A stretch of 64,000 nucleotides of DNA. Origin: Mycetocola_B reblochoni. Lineage in GTDB: Bacteria > Actinomycetota > Actinomycetes > Actinomycetales > Microbacteriaceae. Of the stretch, positions 58,869 to 64,000 are shown one piece after another. The first letter of the stretch is position 1. Each line of letters starts with the position of its first letter. Location of the stretch: assembly GCF_003667525.1 (NCBI RefSeq), contig NZ_RCUW01000003.1:1-64000 (forward strand). Reading direction: 5' to 3'. A program made the translations under genes and the position numbers. A model generated the notes under the pieces. It was given only the letters and a program-made list of their open reading frames with translations. It did not search any database and was not told where the DNA came from.

Positions 58869-58874
58869 TAGACT
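58869..58874 (+). promoter_or_regulatory. -10 box of leaderless dedA transcript
   Basis: TAGACT ends 7 nt before the dedA ATG; no Shine-Dalgarno fits between. Confidence 0.55.
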
Positions 58875-58881
58875 CGACGCG

Positions 58882-59535
58882 ATGAACGACCTCCTCACGT
58901 GGCTGCTCGACGCCGTCCAGGCCGTCCCCGCCCTGCCCCGCATCCTCATCGCGGCGGTGGCGATCATGCTCGAGACGTCCGTGCTCATCGGACTGATCGT
59001 CCCGGGCGACAGCGTCGTGCTCGTGGCGGCCACCGGCGTGAGCAGCCCGCCCGAGGGGATCGCGCTCGGCGCCGCGGTCGTCTGCGGGGCCCTCGTCGGG
59101 GAGAGCATCGGCTTCTGGCTCGGCTGGCGATTCGGACCGTGGATCAGGCGGAGCGCCCTCGGCCGCCGGCTCGGCGAGAAGAACTGGGTCAAGGCGGAGA
59201 ACTACCTGCAACGCCGCGGAGGGATCGCCGTCTTCCTCTCGCGGTTCCTGCCCGTTCTGCACTCCCTCATCCCGCTCACGGTCGGCATGAGCAAGATGCG
59301 CTACCGCACCTTCCTCGCGTGGACGGTCCCCGCCTGCGTGATCTGGTCCGCCGCCTACGTCGGGGCCGGCTCCCTCGCCGCCACCAGCTTCCGGGCGCTC
59401 TCCCGCGAGATCCACACGGCCGGGTACTTCTTCGTCGGCGCGATCGTCGTGTTCATCGTCGTGGCGGCGCTCGTCAAGCGCCTGATCAGCTGGAACGAGC
59501 GTCGCCACCTCGAGGTGCCGACGGACGAGCACTGA
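58882..59535 (+). CDS. DedA-family membrane protein
   Basis: This 217-residue protein has the SNARE-associated (VTT) domain: ETSVLIGLIVPGDSVVLVA near residues 32-50, GALVGESIGFWLGWRFG, and the re-entrant FLSRFLPVLHSLIPLTVG. DedA members act as lipid-carrier flippases or affect membrane potential. The ATG is probably leaderless. It starts a dedA-app1-FUSC run, all about membrane lipids or export, and diverges from cydA. Confidence 0.9.
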   Translation: MNDLLTWLLDAVQAVPALPRILIAAVAIMLETSVLIGLIVPGDSVVLVAATGVSSPPEGIALGAAVVCGALVGESIGFWLGWRFGPWIRRSALGRRLGEKNWVKAENYLQRRGGIAVFLSRFLPVLHSLIPLTVGMSKMRYRTFLAWTVPACVIWSAAYVGAGSLAATSFRALSREIHTAGYFFVGAIVVFIVVAALVKRLISWNERRHLEVPTDEH

Positions 59536-59545
59536 CGGGGACGCC

Positions 59546-60610
59546 GTGACCGCCGTGCCACACTGGAGTGTGCCCGAAAGCCCCTCCCCCGTGCCCCGCG
59601 GTCCCCTGCATCGGGCCGCACGGATCGACTACGCGTTCCAGGACTGGCGGGCGGCGCGAGCGGCCCGCCGCGGCGCCGTGCCCATGCCGATCGGCTTCAT
59701 CGGGTACGGCTCGACCGGATGGGTGCGCGTGCTCGCGCGGGTGCTCATGACGCCGGAGGGCGAGCAGCCGCCCGAGCGCGCCGCACAGCGCGCCAGGGGC
59801 TGGCGCTCCTTCCTGGCCATCCCCGTCAACGCCGCGACCGTGATCGTGACGATCAACGGCGTCGACCACGAGGTCACCGCCGACAGGGGCGGGGTGGTCG
59901 ACGTCGTCGTCGAGGCCGAGCTCGAGCCGGGCTGGTCGACGATCCAGCTCCGCTGCCCCGGCGGGCCTCGCGTCCCCGCCCCCGTGTTCATCGTCGATCC
60001 GGCCACCCGGTTCGGGATCGTGTCCGACGTCGACGACACGGTCATGGTGACCGTGCTCCCCCGCCCGTTCGTGGCGGCGTGGAACACCTTCGTGCGTGAC
60101 GAGCACGCGCGCCTGCCCGTTCCGGGGATGGCCGTGTTCCTCGAGCGGATGGTCAGGGACAACCCCGGCGCGCCGGTCATCTACCTGTCGACGGGCGCCT
60201 GGAACGTCGCTCCGACCCTCACCCGCTTCATCGAGCGGCACCTCTACCCGAGCGGCCCCCTGCTCCTGACCGATTGGGGCCCCACCCACGATCGGGTGTT
60301 CCGCTCCGGACGGGCGCACAAGCAGGACAACCTGTCCCGCCTGGCGGCCGAGTTCCCCCACATCCGCTGGCTGCTCGTCGGTGACGACGGCCAGCACGAC
60401 GTCGAGCTGTACGACAGCTTCGCCGAGGCCAACCCCGGGCACGTCGCCGCCATCGCCATCCGCCGGCTGTCCGCCGGCCAGGCGATGCTCGCGGGCGGAC
60501 GCACGAAGTCGGACCACGGCACCGGGCCGCGCTGGTACTCGGCTCCCGACGGCTCGGGCCTGCTCAGGCAGATCGAGGCCGACGGCCTGGACGGCGGCCG
60601 GTCGACGTGA
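59546..60610 (+). CDS. App1-family (DUF2183) phosphatase
   Basis: This 354-residue protein contains an App1 catalytic domain of HAD type: the DxDxT motif DVDDTV near residue 158, then YLSTGAWN and a LLVGDDGQHDVELY acidic motif. Yeast App1 is a phosphatidate phosphatase; bacterial members are presumed to act on lipid phosphates. The N-terminal half has a beta-sandwich-like region. The GTG lies 10 bp after dedA; the stop overlaps the FUSC start (GTGA). Confidence 0.85.
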   Translation: MTAVPHWSVPESPSPVPRGPLHRAARIDYAFQDWRAARAARRGAVPMPIGFIGYGSTGWVRVLARVLMTPEGEQPPERAAQRARGWRSFLAIPVNAATVIVTINGVDHEVTADRGGVVDVVVEAELEPGWSTIQLRCPGGPRVPAPVFIVDPATRFGIVSDVDDTVMVTVLPRPFVAAWNTFVRDEHARLPVPGMAVFLERMVRDNPGAPVIYLSTGAWNVAPTLTRFIERHLYPSGPLLLTDWGPTHDRVFRSGRAHKQDNLSRLAAEFPHIRWLLVGDDGQHDVELYDSFAEANPGHVAAIAIRRLSAGQAMLAGGRTKSDHGTGPRWYSAPDGSGLLRQIEADGLDGGRST

Positions 60611-61677
60611 GACTGGGACGGCTGTTCCGCCCCGCGAGCGTCGTCTCCGCGCGCCTGCGCGCCCCCGCACGCGTCCCGTTCCTCCAGGTCGCGAAGACCG
60701 GGGTGGCCGTGACGCTGTCGTGGGTCGTCGCGGGCCTCGTCGTGCCGGGCCAGGCGCCGATCTTCGCCGCCATCGCCGCGCTGCTCGTGGTGCAGCCGAG
60801 CGTCAACCAGTCCTACGCCCGCGCACTGGAGCGCAGCGCCGGCGTGATCCTCGGCGTCGTGCTCGCGATGACCGCGTCGCAGCTGTTCGGCGACAACAGC
60901 ACGGTCATCCTGCTCTCGGTCGTCGCCTGCCTGCTCCTGGCGTGGCTGCTCAAGCTCACCCCCGGCAGCTCCAATCAGATCCCCATCAGCGCGATGCTCG
61001 TCCTGAGCCTGGGCTCCACGACGCCGGGCTACGCCTGGGACCGGATCGTGGAGTCCATCATCGGCGCGGCCGTCGCGGTCCTGGTCAACCTCGCGATCGC
61101 TCCCCCGCTGCAGATCGCGCCCGTCCGTGCCGACGTCGTCCGGCTCGGCTCGGCACTCGCCGACTCCCTGGAGGGTCTCGCGGCCCTGCTGCCGACCCGG
61201 CCGGGCACGGAGCGGATCACCGAGCTGATGATCCAGGCGCGCCTGCTGCGTCCGATGAGGACGCGACTGCAGAACGACCTCATCGCGGCGGCCGACTCGC
61301 TCAGGCTCAACCCGCGCCAGGCACGCTACCGCGCGGAGCTCGAGCAGATCGAGGGCCTGTCCGAACGGTTGAACACGGTCGTCAACCGCGTGATCGGCAT
61401 GACACGGGCCTACCAGGACCACTACGACGACGACCTCGCCAGCGAGCCGACGATCCCATCCATCATCGGCGAGCTGCGTCGCGCTGCGCACGACATCCGA
61501 CTGCTGACCGGCGACCCCGACGCCGACGACACCGCGTCCATCGCGCTGGCCACTGAGCCGCCCGCGCTCACGGCTCCCCTCGTCGTGCTCTCCCCCAGCG
61601 CGACGCACTGGGTTCTCATCGGCTCGCTCCTCGAGGATCTCCGCCGCATACACGACGAGGTCGTCGGGGAGCGCTAG
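60607..61677 (+). CDS. FUSC/ArAE-family membrane protein
   Basis: This 356-residue protein has about five to six N-terminal membrane helices (residues 25-160) and a long helical cytoplasmic part, as in FUSC-like aromatic-acid or toxic-compound exporters. The PIFAAIAALLVVQPSVNQSY and RIVESIIGAAVAVLVN segments fit the family. It is shorter than full-length AaeB types. The GTG overlaps the app1 stop by 4 bp. Its own stop codon lies in the loop of a strong hairpin. Confidence 0.83.
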   Translation: MRLGRLFRPASVVSARLRAPARVPFLQVAKTGVAVTLSWVVAGLVVPGQAPIFAAIAALLVVQPSVNQSYARALERSAGVILGVVLAMTASQLFGDNSTVILLSVVACLLLAWLLKLTPGSSNQIPISAMLVLSLGSTTPGYAWDRIVESIIGAAVAVLVNLAIAPPLQIAPVRADVVRLGSALADSLEGLAALLPTRPGTERITELMIQARLLRPMRTRLQNDLIAAADSLRLNPRQARYRAELEQIEGLSERLNTVVNRVIGMTRAYQDHYDDDLASEPTIPSIIGELRRAAHDIRLLTGDPDADDTASIALATEPPALTAPLVVLSPSATHWVLIGSLLEDLRRIHDEVVGER

Positions 61678-61689
61678 CTCCCCGACGAC
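61660..61689 (+). terminator. Terminator hairpin containing the FUSC stop codon
   Basis: GTCGTCGGGGAGC and GCTCCCCGACGAC form a perfect 13-bp stem with a GCTA loop. The TAG stop uses the last two loop bases and the first base of the right arm. Confidence 0.75.
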
Positions 61690-61731
61690 CCCGTACCCGG
61701 TCCGCGCCCGCGCCGACCGCGGGCTGCCGGA

Positions 61732-62286
61732 TCAGCCCTGCAGCGTGCCCTGCAGGTCGAGCGTGATGGTGACGTCGTCGCCGAGCAGCACGCCGCCGGT
61801 CTCGAGCGCCGCGTTGTAGTTGAGGCCGAAGTCGCCCCGCTTGATGGTCGTGGTCGCGGTGGCGCCCGCCTTCACGTTGCCCTCGAAGTCCTTGGCGAAG
61901 CCGCCGACCTCGACGGTGAAGGTGACCGGCTTGGTCACGCCGCGGAGCGTGAGGTCGCCGTCGACGAGGACGTCGTTCTTCTCGCTGCGGACGGCGGTCG
62001 AGTGGAAGTCGATGGTCGGGTAGGTCTCGGCGTCGAAGAAGTCGCCGGTGCGCAGGTGGCCGTCGCGGTTCGGCTCGCCCGTGTTGACCGAGGCGACGGT
62101 GACGCTCGCCGTGACGCTCGAGTCGGTGATCTCCTCGCCGGTGACGATGGTGGCGTCGAACTCGGTGAACGAGCCGCGCACCTTGCTCACCATGAGGTGG
62201 CGGATGCTGAAGGTGACGGTCGAGTGGACCGGGTCAAGCTTCCACGTTCCAGCGGTGTAGCCGGGGATCTGCGCAGCGGTAACCAT
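61732..62286 (-). CDS. YceI-family protein
   Basis: This 184-residue lipocalin-like beta-barrel protein has the family pattern WKLDPVHSTVTFSIRHLMVSKVRG, DFFDAETYPTIDFHST and GVTKPVTFTVE. YceI barrels bind polyprenyl chains. No signal peptide is seen, so this is a cytoplasmic form. AAAGGAG stands 6 nt before the ATG. It is divergent from the RarD-like gene. Confidence 0.92.
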   Translation of the reverse strand: MVTAAQIPGYTAGTWKLDPVHSTVTFSIRHLMVSKVRGSFTEFDATIVTGEEITDSSVTASVTVASVNTGEPNRDGHLRTGDFFDAETYPTIDFHSTAVRSEKNDVLVDGDLTLRGVTKPVTFTVEVGGFAKDFEGNVKAGATATTTIKRGDFGLNYNAALETGGVLLGDDVTITLDLQGTLQG

Positions 62287-62389
62287 GAGTGCTCCTTTGT
62301 CGTGTGCTCGTCGGGCGTTCCCCCGACAGTCCATTCAAACGAATGCACGATGAGGATATTCCTCGCCGGTGAACATTTCCTCGACACCG

Positions 62390-62395
62390 TAGGCT
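62390..62395 (+). promoter_or_regulatory. -10 box that would give a leaderless RarD start at 62402
   Basis: TAGGCT ends 6 nt before an in-frame codon at 62402, the spacing used by leaderless genes here, but that codon reads GCG instead of GTG. Confidence 0.35.
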
Positions 62396-62524
62396 GGTCG
62401 GGCGACGTCGAGCAGAACGGATCCACCCATCAGCACCACCACCCCGACCGCGGGCGAGCCGGCGAACGCCTCCCGCGGAGCCGCGTCCTCGATCCTGGCC
62501 TCGGTCCTCTTCGGCATAATCAGC

Positions 62525-63361
62525 GTGATCAGCGGCTCGCTTCCCGGCGTCTCCTCCGGCGAGGCGACCGCCTGGCGCATCGTCTTCGTCGTGCTCGCCG
62601 TGGCCGCCGCTCTCTCCCCCTCCGAACGCCGCCGTCGTCTGCTCGCCCAGCTCCGCCGGATCGTCCGCTCGCCGCGGCTCGTCCTGATCGTCTGCCTGGG
62701 GGCTGGCATCCTCTGGCTGCAGCTGTGGGTGTTCGTCTGGGCACCGGCGAACCACCGCACCCAGGACGTCGCCCTCGGCTACTTCCTGCTTCCGCTGGTC
62801 ATGGTCCTCGTCGGCCGGGTGTTCTTCGGCGACCGCCTCACCGGGTGGCAGCGGGCAGCGGTGGTGCTCGCCGCCGCGGGGGTGGCCGCCGAGCTGATCA
62901 TGACCCGTTCCATCGGCTGGCCCGTACTGCTGGTGGCCGGGCTCTACCCGGTCTACTTCGGGCTCCGCCGCTGGTTCGACCTCGACAGGCTCGAGGTGTT
63001 CCTCCTGGAGACCACGCTGCTGCTCGTCCCCTCGATCGCGCTGATCCTGATCGGGGCGACCGGTCCGGCCGCAGTCGACCGCGGGGCAACCTGGCTGCCG
63101 CTGCTGGTCATGGCTGCACTCAGCGGGGTGGCGATGCTGCTCTACATCCTGGCCTCGCAACTGCTCACCCTCGGCCTGTTCGGCCTTCTCGGTTACGTGG
63201 AACCGGTTCTGCTCCTGGCCGCGGCGGTCGTGCTCGGGGAACGGCTGGCGCCCGCCGACGCGCTCGTGTACGGCCCGATCGCCCTCGCCCTGGCCCTGCT
63301 CGGTATCGGCACGTGGCGCGCGGCGGGACGACGAGACGGCGAACGGCGGCGTCGCAGCTGA
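62525..63361 (+). CDS. RarD-like EamA transporter, start codon uncertain
   Basis: This DMT-superfamily permease matches RarD in WVFVWAPANHRTQDVALGYFLLPLV (read over two segments) and the following ERL-type GDRLTGWQRAAVVLAAAGV. The substrate is unknown. The first usual start is GTG at 62525, giving 278 residues, but the frame upstream (62402-62524) encodes a fitting first membrane helix, SSILASVLFGIISVISG, with no ATG, GTG or TTG. TAGGCT at 62390 places a leaderless start at 62402, where the codon is GCG. The gene may thus be truncated or have lost its start. Confidence 0.75.
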   Translation: MISGSLPGVSSGEATAWRIVFVVLAVAAALSPSERRRRLLAQLRRIVRSPRLVLIVCLGAGILWLQLWVFVWAPANHRTQDVALGYFLLPLVMVLVGRVFFGDRLTGWQRAAVVLAAAGVAAELIMTRSIGWPVLLVAGLYPVYFGLRRWFDLDRLEVFLLETTLLLVPSIALILIGATGPAAVDRGATWLPLLVMAALSGVAMLLYILASQLLTLGLFGLLGYVEPVLLLAAAVVLGERLAPADALVYGPIALALALLGIGTWRAAGRRDGERRRRS

Positions 63362-63400
63362 CACCGGCCGATCTCGGCCGGCCGCCGCTCGGCACCGTCC

Positions 63401-64000
63401 TCAGACCTCGTCGGCGAGGGCGCCGATCACCGCCCCGCGCACCCCCGTCCCTGTCGAGCCGGGCGATCCGGCGGACCCCCGTCCCTCCCGGAGCGCAGAT
63501 GCTGGCGCGGATCGCGGCGAGTTCGGTGTCGTCCTCCTCCATCAGCGCGGCAGCGCCGCGGAGAACCTGCGCCATGACCGCGCGGGCATCCTCCCGCGCG
63601 ACGCCCCGCACCGCGCCGGCCTCGACCATCGCCTCGACCAGATAGAGCACGGTGGCGGCACCTCCGCTGCTGAGCGGCGCCAGCGCGGCCTGCTCTGACT
63701 CGGGAACGACCAGGACCTCGCCCGAGAGCGCCAACAGCTGCCGCGCGCGCTCGGCCTGGTCCGCCGTGCACCGCCCCGCCGCGCTCAGCAGGGTCACGCC
63801 CCGCCCGGTGCGGGCCGCGAGGCTCGGCATCGCCCTAACGCCCCCGACACCCGCGGGGAGCAGCCGCTCGAGGTCCGAGGTGTCGAGGCCGTCGACCACG
63901 GAGACGACGACCGCGCCGTCGTCGAGCCCGGCCTCCAGCTCGCCGAGGACCGCCGCGGCCGCCTGCGGAGGTACCGCGAGCAGGACGGTCGCGGCTCCCC
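63401..64000 (-). pseudogene. ProC-like pyrroline-5-carboxylate reductase, frameshifted, 5' partial
   Basis: The frame runs in from beyond the window edge. It shows a diverged ProC: TVLLAVPPQ, VVSVVDGL, VRAMPSLAARTGRG, LSSGGAATVLYLVEAM and SICAPGGTG. After RIARLDRDG the reading frame breaks: removing one base from the C5 run at 63442-63446 restores GVRGAVIGALADEV and a TGA at 63401-63403, the expected ProC end. Unshifted, the frame runs on to 63165 antisense to the RarD gene. The catalytic-region sequence differs from standard ProC (SSGGAA for SGSGPA), so this may be a paralogue. Sequencing error is possible. Confidence 0.6.

Noticed and set aside
1..64000. A phage-defence island, biosynthetic cluster or mobile element.
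   Set aside because: No transposase, integrase, restriction, toxin-antitoxin, NRPS/PKS or CRISPR-associated gene is recognisable; gene content is core chromosomal throughout.

Overview
The window is chromosomal DNA from a high-GC actinobacterium, most likely a Micrococcales member close to the Microbacteriaceae. This rests on the gene content and order: a PucR-type FasR regulator followed by fabD-fabH-acpP-fabF and a DUF3145 gene; homodimeric aceE; hrcA-dnaJ-rsmE-HIT-phoH-ybeY-CBS-era; a type-II leuA; comEA-comEC-holA; and cydABDC. No insertion sequence, prophage, integrase, plasmid function, rRNA operon or CRISPR array is visible. Nearly everything is core or housekeeping DNA.

Layout. 1-3.2 kb: the C-terminal part of a CshA-like repeat surface protein with a LASTG sortase signal, then a LuxR-type regulator. 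3.3-12.3 kb: AhpE peroxiredoxin, pyruvate dehydrogenase E1, and the fatty-acid synthesis cluster. 12.6-18.5 kb: a sorbitol-dehydrogenase-like enzyme, a CAT-anticodon tRNA, a GT4 glycosyltransferase, a DMT transporter divergent from peptide deformylase, a CmtR/CDF metal-resistance pair and tRNA-Asn. 18.6-28 kb: an ABC ATPase, dnaG-dgt-dusB, a YbaK deacylase, recO-uppS-frnE plus a small Cys peptide gene, a TRIC-family membrane protein and a DMP19-like protein. 28-44 kb: leuA with a leaderless leader-peptide attenuator, a two-component system, the era-to-hrcA run with a CIRCE element, hemW, DUF1990, lepA and rpsT. 44-52 kb: holA, comEC, comEA, leuS. 51.5-64 kb: pabB, cytochrome bd oxidase with its CydDC exporter, dedA-app1-FUSC, YceI, a RarD-like transporter and a frameshifted proC-like gene that runs off the window.

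Two themes cross the window. First, at least a dozen genes have a TAnnnT-type -10 box exactly 6-7 nt before the start codon and no Shine-Dalgarno sequence in between. This is the signature of leaderless transcription and was used here to choose starts. Second, long same-strand runs are joined by 1-20 bp overlaps (ATGA, GTGA or TGATG junctions), so translational coupling is common.

The most unusual observations are: the leaderless LLL leader peptide before leuA; a comEC reading frame that lacks a stop and runs on through holA; a RarD-like gene whose predicted leaderless start codon reads GCG; a one-base frameshift in a C5/G5 run of the terminal proC-like gene; a GntR/FadR-like palindrome between cydA and dedA; and near-identical 588-bp tandem repeats in the surface protein. 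I found no convincing wholly new multi-gene system.
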